NCBI RefSeq assembly: GCF_018398425.1
Contig: NZ_JADPMV010000001.1
Span: forward strand, 2,170,001-2,234,000
Direction: 5' to 3'
DNA: 64,000 nucleotides
From: Pseudomonas lalucatii
GTDB taxonomy: Bacteria > Pseudomonadota > Gammaproteobacteria > Pseudomonadales > Pseudomonadaceae
In this document: positions 36,643 to 52,509 of the stretch, piece by piece
Position numbering within the stretch: position 1 is the first letter of the stretch
How the letters are laid out: each line of letters begins with the position of its first letter
Notes under the pieces: generated by a model
What the model was told of the DNA's origin: nothing
Seen by the model: the letters and a program-made list of their open reading frames with translations, nothing else
Database searches by the model: none
Position numbers and translations under genes: made by a program

Positions 36643-38808
36643 ATGAAAAGCCATACCGATGCCGCGAGCCTGCTAGCGGCCGAGGCTGTGATGCAGTTGC
36701 CAGTGCCTGCGCGCCTGGGCCTGCTGCGTTTCGAGCGACTCAACGAGGCGAGCTGGACGCTGCTGTTTCTCGACCCGGACTGCGAGCAGCGCCTGGGCAT
36801 TGCCGCCAGCGAACTCTGCGCCCTGATCGACGCCCCCTATGCCAGCCTGATGGAACCCGAGGCGCGCCATCGCCAGCACGACGCCATCCAGCAGCAACTG
36901 GCGCGACATTCACGCTACCTGGTGCACTACACCCTGCACACCCCCCGCGGCCCGCTGCGGCTGACCGAGTTGGGCGAGCCGTTCAAGCAACGCCAGCGCC
37001 AGCTGCTGCGCGGCTACCTGCTGGTCGCCGAAGACGAGGCGGCGCCGCACCTGCTGCCGACGCTCGACGGCCTGGCGCCGCTCGAGCAGCCGCCGGCCGG
37101 CCGGCTATCCGAACCGCGGCCACGCCACGCCGTCGGCGCCCTGCATTTGTTCCAGCGCGCGGTCGAGCAGAGCGCCAGCGCCTTTATCCTGCTCGACCGC
37201 GACGGCCTGGTGGAGTATGTCAACCCGAGCTTCACCGCCATCACCCAGTACAGCGCCGAGGAAGTCCAGGGCCGCCGCCTGTCCGAGTTGCCGGCCCTGG
37301 AAAACCTCGGCGAGCTGCTGTTCGACGCCCACTCCGGGCTGGCCGAGCAGAACAACTGGCAGGGCGAGTTCAAGAGCCGGCGCAAGAACTTCGAGCCCTA
37401 CTGGAGCCAGCTGTCGCTCTCCAAGGTGCATGGCGAGGACGGCCGCCTGACCCACTACATCGGCATCTACGAGGACATCACCGCCAACAAGCAGGCGCAG
37501 CAGCGCATCGAGCGCCTGGCCTTCAGCGACAACCTCACCGGCCTGGGCAACCGCTACGCCTTCATTCGCGCCCTGGAAGAGCGTTTCGCCCTGGCCGAGG
37601 GCAAGCCCCTGAGCCTGCTGCTGGTGGACATCGACAACTTCAAGCGGATCAACGACAGCCTCGGCCACCAGACCGGCGACAAGTTGCTGAGCAGCCTCGC
37701 CCGCCGCCTGCGCAACAGCCTCGCGCCGACCAGCGTGCTGGCGCGCTTCGCCAGCAACGAGTTCGCCATCCTGCTGGAGGGCCTGGGCGTCGAGGAGGGC
37801 CAGCGCATCGCCCTGCAGGTACTGCAGACCCTGGACAAGCCCCTGTTCGTCGACAACCAGCTGATCAGCGTCACCGCCTCGGTGGGCCTGGCCTGCGCGC
37901 CGCAGCACGGCCGTGACCCGCAGACCCTGATGAAGCATGCCGGCCTGGCCCTGCACAAGGCCAAGGCCAACGGCAAGCACCAGCTGCAGCTGTTCACCGA
38001 GGCGCTGAATGCCGAGGCCGACTACAAGCTGTTCGTCGAGAGCAACCTGCGCCGCGCCCTGACCCAGAACGAGCTGGAGGTCTATTACCAACCCAAGCTG
38101 TGCCTCAAGAGCGGCCAGCTGCTCGGCCTGGAGGCGCTGCTACGCTGGCAGCACCCGGAGAAGGGCATGATCCGCCCGGACCAGTTCATCGCCGTGGCCG
38201 AGGAGACCGGCCTGATCATCCCCATCGGCAAGTGGGTGGCACGCCAGGCCTGCCGCATGAGCAAGCAGCTGAGCACGCTGGGCATCGGCGCCCTGCAGGT
38301 GGCGATCAACCTGTCGCCCAAGCAGTTCTCCGACCCGGACCTGGTCGGCTCGATCGCCGCGATCCTGGAGGAGGAGCAGCTGCCCCCGGCGCTGCTCGAG
38401 CTGGAGCTGACCGAGGGCCTGCTGCTGGAGGCCTCCGAGGACACCCGCGACCAGCTCAACCGCCTCAAGAGCCTGGGCCTGACCCTGGCGATGGACGACT
38501 TCGGCACCGGTTACTCCTCGCTGAGCTACCTGAAGAAGTTCCCCATCGACGTGATCAAGATCGATCGCAGCTTCATCAAGGACATCCCGGAGAACCAGGA
38601 CGACATGGAAATCACCTCGGCGGTGGTCGCCATGGCCCACAACCTGAAACTCAAGGTGGTCGCCGAGGGCATCGAGACCGCCGCCCAGCTGGGCTTCCTG
38701 CGCCGCCAGCAGTGCGACATCGGCCAGGGCTACCTGTTCGACCGGCCGATCGCCGGACGCGAGCTGGTCGAGCGCCTCAAGCGCTACCCCACCCGCCCGC
38801 CCGCCTGA
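36643..38808 (+). CDS. dipA: c-di-GMP phosphodiesterase with PAS, degenerate GGDEF and EAL domains (DipA-like)
   Basis: A 721-residue protein. An N-terminal sensory region is followed by a PAS domain (FILLDRDGLVEYVNPSFTAI, ~residues 170-280), a GGDEF domain whose active-site loop reads RFASNEFAIL instead of GGDEF, and an EAL domain with LLGLEALLRW, DDFGTGYSS and KIDRSFI. It should hydrolyse c-di-GMP, with the degenerate cyclase domain possibly a GTP sensor. P. aeruginosa DipA, needed for biofilm dispersal, sits next to msrA just as here. I use the ATG at 36643 (MKSHTDAASL); an in-frame ATG 26 codons upstream abuts the divergent gene's start. Confidence 0.92.
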   Translation: MKSHTDAASLLAAEAVMQLPVPARLGLLRFERLNEASWTLLFLDPDCEQRLGIAASELCALIDAPYASLMEPEARHRQHDAIQQQLARHSRYLVHYTLHTPRGPLRLTELGEPFKQRQRQLLRGYLLVAEDEAAPHLLPTLDGLAPLEQPPAGRLSEPRPRHAVGALHLFQRAVEQSASAFILLDRDGLVEYVNPSFTAITQYSAEEVQGRRLSELPALENLGELLFDAHSGLAEQNNWQGEFKSRRKNFEPYWSQLSLSKVHGEDGRLTHYIGIYEDITANKQAQQRIERLAFSDNLTGLGNRYAFIRALEERFALAEGKPLSLLLVDIDNFKRINDSLGHQTGDKLLSSLARRLRNSLAPTSVLARFASNEFAILLEGLGVEEGQRIALQVLQTLDKPLFVDNQLISVTASVGLACAPQHGRDPQTLMKHAGLALHKAKANGKHQLQLFTEALNAEADYKLFVESNLRRALTQNELEVYYQPKLCLKSGQLLGLEALLRWQHPEKGMIRPDQFIAVAEETGLIIPIGKWVARQACRMSKQLSTLGIGALQVAINLSPKQFSDPDLVGSIAAILEEEQLPPALLELELTEGLLLEASEDTRDQLNRLKSLGLTLAMDDFGTGYSSLSYLKKFPIDVIKIDRSFIKDIPENQDDMEITSAVVAMAHNLKLKVVAEGIETAAQLGFLRRQQCDIGQGYLFDRPIAGRELVERLKRYPTRPPA

Positions 38809-38876
38809 GCGGCCTGTAACGGCGCGGCCGGCTGGCGGTCTATCTGCACACAGACTCTTCCTTGAGGACACGGCAC

Positions 38877-39524
38877 ATGGTTCTACGTTCGCACATACTC
38901 GCCCACAAGCTGGAGTTGCCCAGCGCCGCACAGGCCCTGCCGGGGCGCACCACGCCGCTGCCGGTGCCGGACGCCCACTATGTCAACGGCAATCCGTTGC
39001 GAGGCCCTTTTCCGGCGGGCCTGCAACAGGCGGTATTCGGCCTCGGCTGCTTCTGGGGGGCCGAGCGGCGCTTCTGGCAGCAGCCCGGCGTCTGGACCAC
39101 CGCGGTCGGCTATGCCGGCGGCCATACCCCCAACCCCACCTACGAGGAAACCTGCTCGGGCCTGACCGGCCATAGCGAGGTGGTGCTGGTGGTGTTCGAC
39201 CCGCAACTGACCAGCTACGCGGCGCTGCTGAAGGTGTTCTGGGAGGCGCACAACCCGACCCAGGGCATGCGCCAGGGCAACGACGTCGGCAGCCAGTACC
39301 GCTCGGTGATCTACTGCTACGGAGCCGCGCAACTGGCCGCGGCCCGGGCCAGCCAGGCGGCGTTCCAGGGCGAGCTGGACAAGGCCGGCCTCGGCGCCAT
39401 CACCACCGAGATCGCCGAAGCGCCGCCCTTCTACTACGCCGAGGCCTACCACCAGCAGTACCTGGCGAAGAATCCCGGCGGCTATTGCGGCCTCGGCGGC
39501 ACCGGGGTGTGCCTGCCGGCCTGA
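38877..39524 (+). CDS. msrA: Peptide methionine (S)-S-oxide reductase
   Basis: A 215-residue MsrA that repairs oxidised methionine. The catalytic Cys lies in [14 protein letters not shown], with [22 protein letters not shown] and [13 protein letters not shown] as substrate-pocket motifs. C-terminal [14 protein letters not shown] supplies the resolving cysteines. The ATG at 38877 gives the usual length and has GAGGA upstream. A TTG 15 bases earlier is in frame but less likely. Confidence 0.96.
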   Translation: MVLRSHILAHKLELPSAAQALPGRTTPLPVPDAHYVNGNPLRGPFPAGLQQAVFGLGCFWGAERRFWQQPGVWTTAVGYAGGHTPNPTYEETCSGLTGHSEVVLVVFDPQLTSYAALLKVFWEAHNPTQGMRQGNDVGSQYRSVIYCYGAAQLAAARASQAAFQGELDKAGLGAITTEIAEAPPFYYAEAYHQQYLAKNPGGYCGLGGTGVCLPA

Positions 39525-39611
39525 GGGCGCACGACGACAGGGCGACGGAATCGGCGCGGGACAACGGGATATACTCTGGCCCCTGGCCACCATAGCGTCC
39601 CGCGAGCGCCC

Positions 39612-40862
39612 ATGCCCGACGACCATCTCATCCACCCCGACCAGCTGTGCATCGGCCTGTTCATCCAGCTCGAGCTGAGCTGGTGGAAACACGGCTTCGC
39701 CCGCAACAGTTTCAAGCTCAAGGATCAGGGCCAGATCGACGCCCTGCGGGCCCTGGGCCTGAAACAGCTGCGCTACGACCCGGCGCGCAGCGACTGCCCG
39801 CCGCTGCCGCGGCCAGCGCTCGCTCCGCCCCCGCCCAGCGCACCGCTGCCGCTCGACCCCGAGGCGCTGGCGCGCCAGGCCCGGGCCGACACCCTCAGGG
39901 CCCTGCGCAAACGCCTGGCCGAGGTGGACCGCAGCTTCCTCAAGGCCGGCCAGCGGGTCAAGACCCTCAACCAGACCCTGCGCGGCCAGCCCGAGCATGC
40001 CGTCCAGCAGGCCGGCGAGGTGGTGCGCGGCCTGGTCGAGGCCCTGTGCGGCGATCACCAGGTGGTGCTGCACAACATCACCGGCAAGGCCGCCGAGGAT
40101 GCCCACTCCCACGCCCTCAACGTCACGGTGCTGGCCATGCTGCTGGGGCGCCAGCTCGGCCTGGACGCCGAGGCCATCCACATCCTCGGCCTCGGAGCGC
40201 TGCTGCACGACATCGGCAAGCTCGAGGTGCCGAGCAAGGTGCTGCTCAAGAGCGAGCCGCTGACCCGCCCCGAGCAACAGCTGCTGCAGCTGCACACCGA
40301 GTTCGGCCTGCGCATGGGCCAGCGCCTGATGCTCGACGACGAGGTGCTGCGCATCGTCAACGAACACCACGAGTACTGCGACGGCAGCGGCTACCCGCGG
40401 CAGCTGCGCGAAGCGGCGATCGGCCGCCTCAGCCGCCTGGTGTGCATCGCCAATAGGTTCGACAATCTGTGCAACCCGCTACGGGCCGAGGACGCCCTCA
40501 GCCCCCACGAGGCCCTGTCGCGGATGTTCGCCCAGGAGCGCGCGCGCTTCGACGAGGTGGCGCTCAAGGCCTTCATCCGCTGCCTGGGGGTCTACCCGCC
40601 CGGCAGCCTGGTGCAGCTGGACGACCAACGCTACGGCCTGGTGCTGGGCATGAACCCCGGCCGGCCGCTCAGGCCCACGCTGATCCTGTACGACGAGCAG
40701 TTGCCCAAGACCGAGGCGCCGATCCTCGACCTGCTGGAGGAGCCGGGCCTGGCGATCGCCCGCAGCCTGCGCCGCGGCGAGCTGCCCGGCGCGGTGTACG
40801 CCTACCTCAGCCCGCACCGGCAGCTGAGCTACTACGTGGAGCCGCAGACGGCGGGGCGCTAG
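39612..40862 (+). CDS. HD-GYP domain protein (DUF3391 + HD-GYP), predicted c-di-GMP phosphodiesterase
   Basis: A 416-residue protein with an N-terminal DUF3391-type region (LIHPDQLCIGLFIQLELSWWKH) and an HD-GYP domain: HALNVTVLAML, ALLHDIGKLEVPSKVL (the HD pair), HHEYCDGSGYP and LVCIANRFDNL. The metal ligands and the GYP signature are kept, so it is probably active against c-di-GMP. It adds a second c-di-GMP-degrading protein 0.8 kb from the dipA-like gene. Its stop codon shares CTAG with the convergent rlmJ stop. A TATACT-like -10 lies ~40 bases upstream. Confidence 0.9.
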   Translation: MPDDHLIHPDQLCIGLFIQLELSWWKHGFARNSFKLKDQGQIDALRALGLKQLRYDPARSDCPPLPRPALAPPPPSAPLPLDPEALARQARADTLRALRKRLAEVDRSFLKAGQRVKTLNQTLRGQPEHAVQQAGEVVRGLVEALCGDHQVVLHNITGKAAEDAHSHALNVTVLAMLLGRQLGLDAEAIHILGLGALLHDIGKLEVPSKVLLKSEPLTRPEQQLLQLHTEFGLRMGQRLMLDDEVLRIVNEHHEYCDGSGYPRQLREAAIGRLSRLVCIANRFDNLCNPLRAEDALSPHEALSRMFAQERARFDEVALKAFIRCLGVYPPGSLVQLDDQRYGLVLGMNPGRPLRPTLILYDEQLPKTEAPILDLLEEPGLAIARSLRRGELPGAVYAYLSPHRQLSYYVEPQTAGR

Positions 40863-41707
40863 CCAGCGCCCCGCTCCGGCACCGGCCAGTCCAGCCGCCA
40901 GCCGCCCTCGCCCTGGGCCAGGTGCTCGGCCAGCCAGGGCAGCAGCTGGCGGAGTTCGTCCTCCAGGCCCCAGGGCGGATTGGCGATGGCCAGGCCGGAG
41001 CCGGCCAGGCGCGCGGGGTCGTCCGGGCTGTGCACCAACAGCTCGGCGCGCAGCAGCTTGGGCGCGCCGCTGCGCTGCAGTCCGGCATAGAAGCGCTTGA
41101 GCTGCTGCTCGTCCTTGATCGGGTACCAGATCGCCACGATGGCCTGGCGCATCCGCCCCAGGGCCTCGCCGAGCGCCTGCAGGCAGCGCTCCAGCTCGTC
41201 GGCCTGTTCGAACGGCGGATCGATCAGCAACAGCACGCGCTTCTCCCGGGTCGGCAGCAGCGCCCGCGGCACATGCCAGCCCTCGCCCCGGTGCACCGCC
41301 ACGCGGCGGTCGCCGCGCATGTTGTCCTTGAGCAACGCGCCGTCCTCGGGGTGCTTCTCGTTGAGCTGCAGGCGGTCCTGCTCGCGGCTGAGCAGCCGCG
41401 CCAGCTCCGGCGAGCCGGGGTAGTAGCGCAGCTGGCCGTCCGGGTTCATGGCGCGGATCACCTCGAGGTAGTCCTGCAGCAGGTCCGGCACCGCCTCGGC
41501 CTGCCACAGGCGGCCGATGCCCTGCTGCCACTCGCCGGTACGGCTGGCCTGGTCGCCCGCCAGGTCGTAGAGGCCGACGCCGGCATGGCTGTCGAGGTAG
41601 GCGAAGGGCGCCTCCTTGCGCCCCAGCAGGGCGAGCAGGCGGCTCAGGACCAGGTGTTTGAGCACGTCGGCATGGTTGCCGGCGTGGAAGGCATGGCGGT
41701 AGTTCAT
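40859..41707 (-). CDS. rlmJ: 23S rRNA (adenine(2030)-N6)-methyltransferase
   Basis: A 282-residue SAM-dependent rRNA methyltransferase. N-terminal NYRHAFHAGNHADVLKH is highly characteristic, YLDSHAGVGLYDL is the SAM region, and LLIDPPFEQADEL is the N6-adenine DPPY/F motif. I use the ATG at 41707; the longer open frame overlaps the divergent gene. It lies 114 bp from the start of the nitronate monooxygenase pseudogene. Confidence 0.94.
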   Translation of the reverse strand: MNYRHAFHAGNHADVLKHLVLSRLLALLGRKEAPFAYLDSHAGVGLYDLAGDQASRTGEWQQGIGRLWQAEAVPDLLQDYLEVIRAMNPDGQLRYYPGSPELARLLSREQDRLQLNEKHPEDGALLKDNMRGDRRVAVHRGEGWHVPRALLPTREKRVLLLIDPPFEQADELERCLQALGEALGRMRQAIVAIWYPIKDEQQLKRFYAGLQRSGAPKLLRAELLVHSPDDPARLAGSGLAIANPPWGLEDELRQLLPWLAEHLAQGEGGWRLDWPVPERGAG

Positions 41708-42347
41708 CGGGACTCCCTCGGGACGAGGGCGCAGTGTAACCGCCCGCGGCCGCGGGCGACGACCCGAAACACCAACTGTGGCATGCTCGTGGCCCCGCCA
41801 CACTGCGGCCAAGGAGGCCCCATGAGCCTGCCAGAATTGCTCGGCTGCGAACTGCCCATCATCCAGGCGCCCATGGCCGGCGCCCAGGACCAGCGCCTGG
41901 CCAGCGCCGTGTGCCAGGCCGGCGGCCTCGGCTCGCTGCCGGCCGCCATGCTCGACGCCGCCGGCCTGCGCACGCAGCTGCTGGCCCTGCGCGAGGCGAC
42001 CGACCAGCCGTGCAACCTGAACTTCTTCTGCCATGCCCAGCCGCCGGCGGATGCGGCCCGCGAGGCGACCTGGCGCGAGCGGCTGGCGCCCTTCTACGCC
42101 GAGTTCGGCGTCGACCCCGCCAGCATCCCCGCCGGCCCCGGGCGCCAGCCATTCGACGCGGCCATGGCCGAGTTGGTGGAGGAACTGCGCCCGGAGGTGG
42201 TCAGCTTCCACTTCGGCCTGCCACAGGCCGCGCTGCTGGAGCGGGTACGGGCCAGCGGGGCGAAGATCCTCGGCTGCGCCACCACGGTGGCCGAGGCCCT
42301 GTGGCTGGAGGCCCGCGGCGTCGACGCGATCATCGCCCAGGGCCAGG

Positions 42348-42430
42348 GCGGCCGGGGTGCAGGTCGGCAGCGCCTACCTGCTGTGCCCCGAGGCCGGCAC
42401 CAGCGCGGTGCATCGCGCCGCCCTGCAGAG
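42348..42430 (+). repeat. Copy 1 of an exact 83-bp direct repeat inside the nitronate monooxygenase gene
   Basis: Begins GCGGCCGGGGTGCAG and ends GCCGCCCTGCAGAG. It is identical over all 83 bases to 42514-42596. This copy replaces the expected EAGGHRG-encoding segment and causes the frameshift. Confidence 0.97.
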
Positions 42431-42513
42431 TGGCGGCGGCGGTGCGCCTGCCGGTGATCGCCGCCGGCGGCATCGCCGACGCCCGCGGCGTGGCGGCCGC
42501 CCTGGCCCTGGGC

Positions 42514-42596
42514 GCGGCCGGGGTGCAGGTCGGCAGCGCCTACCTGCTGTGCCCCGAGGCCGGCACCAGCGCGGTGCATCGCGCCGCCCTGCAGAG
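42514..42596 (+). repeat. Copy 2 of the 83-bp direct repeat (native position)
   Basis: In-frame native copy encoding AAGVQVGSAYLLCPEAGTSA and the following HRAALQS. The two copies are separated by exactly 83 bp (42431-42513), so the repeat period is 166 bp. Confidence 0.97.
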
Positions 42597-42898
42597 CGAG
42601 GCGGCCCGGCACACGGCGCTGACCACCCTGTTCAGCGGCCGGCCGGCACGGGGCATCGTCAACCGCCTGATGCGCAGCCTCGGCGCCATGCCCGCCGAAG
42701 TGCCGGCCTTCCCCCTGGCCGCGGCCGCCATCGCGCCCCTGCGCGCCGCCGCCGAACGCCAGGGCCTGGGCGACTGCTCGCCGCTCTGGGCCGGGCAGAA
42801 CCTGGCCGGCTGCCGGCCCGTCGGCGCCGCCCAGCTGACCCGCGAACTGGCCGCCGGGCTGGCCATGTGAACCTCCATCACGGCCATGGATAGTGCTG

Positions 42899-42919
42899 GG
42901 CAGCCGCAAACCGGCTGCC
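42899..42919. terminator. Stem-loop between the nitronate monooxygenase remnant and the acyl-CoA dehydrogenase
   Basis: GGCAGCCG, CAAAC loop, CGGCTGCC: a perfect 8-bp hairpin 29 bases after the remnant's stop and 32 before the next ATG. No T-run, so termination would be inefficient or rho-dependent. Confidence 0.5.
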
Positions 42920-42951
42920 TAGACTCGCCCCCATCATCTGGAGGCCCGCCC

Positions 42952-44754
42952 ATGTCCGAGACCCTGCTCAGCTCCCGCAACCTGGCGTTCGAACTCTACG
43001 AGGTGCTGGACGCCGAAGCCCTGACCCGCCGCGAACGCTTCGCCGAACACAACCGCGAGACCTTCGACGCCGCCCTGACCACCGCCCGCGGCATCGCCGA
43101 GACGCTGTTCGCCCCGCACAACCGCAAGAACGACGAGCACGAGCCGCAGTACGTCGACGGCGCGGCGCAGCTGATCCCGGAGGTGAAGCCGGCGGTGGAC
43201 GCCTTCCTCGCGGCCGGCTTCCTCAATGCCACCCGCGACTTCGAGGCCGGCGGCATGCAGCTGCCCAACCTGCTGTCGCAGGCCTGCTTCGCCCACTTCC
43301 AGGCGGCCAACGCGGCGACCAGCTCCTACCCCTTCCTGACCATGGGCGCGGCCAACCTGATCGAGAGCTTCGGCAGTGCGGAGCAGAAGCGCCGCTTCCT
43401 GCAGCCGATGATCGAGGGCCGCTGCTTCGGCACCATGGCCCTGACCGAGCCCCACGCCGGCTCCTCCCTGGCGGACATCCGCACCCGCGCCGAGCCGGCG
43501 GCCGACGGCAGCTATCGCCTCCGCGGCAACAAGATCTTCATCTCCGCCGGCGACCACCCCCTGAGCGAGAACATCGTGCACATGGTGCTGGCCAAGCTGC
43601 CGGACGCGCCGCCCGGGGTGAAGGGCATCAGCCTGTTCATCGTGCCCAAGTTCCTGGTGGACGAGGACGGCAACCTGGGCCCGCGCAACGACGTGACCCT
43701 GGCCGGGCTGTTCCACAAGATGGGCTGGCGCGGCACCACCTCCACCGCGCTGAACTTCGGCGACAACGGCCAGTGCGTCGGCTACCTGGTGGGCCAGCCG
43801 CACCAGGGCCTGTCCTACATGTTCCAGATGATGAACGAGGCGCGCATCGGCGTCGGCATGGGCGCGGTGATGCTCGGCTACGCCGGCTACCTCTACTCCC
43901 TGGACTACGCCCGCAACCGCCCCCAGGGCCGCCAGCCCGACGGCAAGAACCCGAGCAGCCCGCAGGTGGCGATCGTCGAGCACGCCGACGTGCGGCGCAT
44001 GCTGCTGGCGCAGAAGGCCTACGTCGAGGGCGCCTTCGACCTCGGCCTGTACGCCGCGCGCCTGTTCGACGACACCCAGACCCTGGCGAGCGCAGCTGAA
44101 CGGGCGCAGGCGCTGGAGCTGCTCGACCTGCTCACCCCGATCGTCAAGTCCTGGCCCTCGGAGTTCTGCCTCAAGGCCAACGAACTGGCCGTGCAGATCC
44201 TCGGCGGCCACGGCTACACCCGCGACTACCCGGTGGAGCAGTACTACCGCGACAACCGCCTCAACCCCATCCACGAGGGCACCCACGGTATCCAGTCGCT
44301 GGACCTGCTCGGGCGCAAGGTGGCGATGAACGGCGGCGCCGCGCTCAAGCGATTGCTCAGGCTGATCCTCGACTGCTGCCAGCGGGCCGCCGCGTTCGAG
44401 TCGCTGAGCGCGCTGCGTCAACCGCTGGAACAGCTGCTGGCGCGCCTGCAGGCGGTGACCCTGGCCCTGCTGGGCGACCTGATGAGCGGCAAGGTCAATC
44501 GGGGCCTGGCCAACTCGGCGCTGTACCTCAAGGTGTTCGGCCACACGGTGATCGGCTGGCGCTGGCTGGAACAGGCGATTCGCGCCGAGCAGGGCCTGGC
44601 CGGCGGCCAGGCGGCCGACCGCGACTTCTACCAGGGCAAGCTGCAGGCCGCGCGCTACTTCCTGACCTGGGAGGTGCCGGCCTGCCAGCACGAACTGGCC
44701 CTGCTCGAGGCCCGCGACGCGACCTGCCTGGACATGCGGGACGCCTGGTTCTGA
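42952..44754 (+). CDS. Acyl-CoA dehydrogenase with C-terminal extension
   Basis: A 600-residue flavoprotein of the long acyl-CoA dehydrogenase type used in fatty-acid or dicarboxylate beta-oxidation. [23 protein letters not shown] FAD/substrate contacts are seen as [17 protein letters not shown], with [16 protein letters not shown] and the catalytic Glu region [19 protein letters not shown]. The ~200 residues after the core form the helical extension found in this subfamily. Substrate chain length is not readable. The ATG at 42952 has GGAG at 42940-42943. Confidence 0.92.
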   Translation: MSETLLSSRNLAFELYEVLDAEALTRRERFAEHNRETFDAALTTARGIAETLFAPHNRKNDEHEPQYVDGAAQLIPEVKPAVDAFLAAGFLNATRDFEAGGMQLPNLLSQACFAHFQAANAATSSYPFLTMGAANLIESFGSAEQKRRFLQPMIEGRCFGTMALTEPHAGSSLADIRTRAEPAADGSYRLRGNKIFISAGDHPLSENIVHMVLAKLPDAPPGVKGISLFIVPKFLVDEDGNLGPRNDVTLAGLFHKMGWRGTTSTALNFGDNGQCVGYLVGQPHQGLSYMFQMMNEARIGVGMGAVMLGYAGYLYSLDYARNRPQGRQPDGKNPSSPQVAIVEHADVRRMLLAQKAYVEGAFDLGLYAARLFDDTQTLASAAERAQALELLDLLTPIVKSWPSEFCLKANELAVQILGGHGYTRDYPVEQYYRDNRLNPIHEGTHGIQSLDLLGRKVAMNGGAALKRLLRLILDCCQRAAAFESLSALRQPLEQLLARLQAVTLALLGDLMSGKVNRGLANSALYLKVFGHTVIGWRWLEQAIRAEQGLAGGQAADRDFYQGKLQAARYFLTWEVPACQHELALLEARDATCLDMRDAWF

Positions 44755-44773
44755 GGCCCCCCGGTTCGGCGCC

Positions 44774-44801
44774 ATGCCCCGCTTGCGCGGGGCATTTTTT
44801 T
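44774..44801 (+). terminator. Rho-independent terminator after the acyl-CoA dehydrogenase
   Basis: ATGCCCCGC, TTGC loop, GCGGGGCAT running into seven T residues (44795-44801), 20 bases after the stop. Confidence 0.9.
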
Positions 44802-44884
44802 GCCCGCCGGCCGGGGCCTGCGGTTAGAATCGCTGGCACGCGCCATGCATGAAGGCGCCCTCTCCCCTCGGCCGGAGTACGCCC

Positions 44885-46630
<1,746 letters not shown>

Positions 46631-46663
46631 ACTCACTGCCTTTCGAGCCGCACGATCGCGACC

Positions 46664-50011
<3,348 letters not shown>

Positions 50012-50016
50012 ACGAC

Positions 50017-52277
<2,261 letters not shown>

Positions 52278-52365
52278 GCTCCGCCCTCCCCGAGTAAACC
52301 CCGAGCCTAGCCCCAACGGGGCCTGCGGGCACAGGCACAGTGCGTCGCGCAGGCGCCGGTACAGC

Positions 52366-52424
52366 CTTATCGAATAAGCCGAAAAGGCATATAAACCTTC
52401 TCAAACATTCTTAGACTATCTAAG
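52366..52424. promoter_or_regulatory. A+T-rich region with two dyads upstream of the SLC13 transporter
   Basis: The 232-bp divergent gap holds a marked A+T-rich stretch (~52360-52440). Within it CTTAT-CGA-ATAAG (52366-52378) and CTTAG-ACTAT-CTAAG (52410-52424) are perfect 5-bp dyads about 45 bp apart. Promoter and operator functions for the transporter or the divergent racemase are plausible. No known motif is identified. Confidence 0.45.
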
Positions 52425-52509
52425 CAAAGGCCACTATCTTGGCGACCTTGCGCGGCCGCCGCCGGGCGCGCCCGTCACCTCATACGAGATTCGCACGCTA
52501 AGGACGCTT

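Larger units (their letters stand above)
41822..42870 (+). pseudogene. Nitronate monooxygenase (2-nitropropane dioxygenase family), disrupted by an internal 83-bp duplication
   Basis: The 5' part (frame of 41822) encodes LLGCELPIIQAPMAGAQDQR through GVDAIIAQGQ, the FMN-barrel start. The 3' part, in another frame from ~42430, encodes VAAAVRLPVIAAGGIADARG to the end, including LFSGRPARGIVNRLM. Between them the expected segment of about 26 codons with the EAGGHRG motif (catalytic/FMN-contacting His) is missing. In its place is an exact copy of the downstream 83 bp. The reading frame shifts by +2 and the enzyme cannot be made whole. This could be a real mutation or an assembly fault. Confidence 0.8.

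Noticed and set aside
42354..42457. Reading the nitronate monooxygenase as a normal shorter protein ending at 42457
   Set aside because: The tail after AIIAQGQ is out-of-frame translation of the duplicated segment, and the real C-terminal half continues in another frame.
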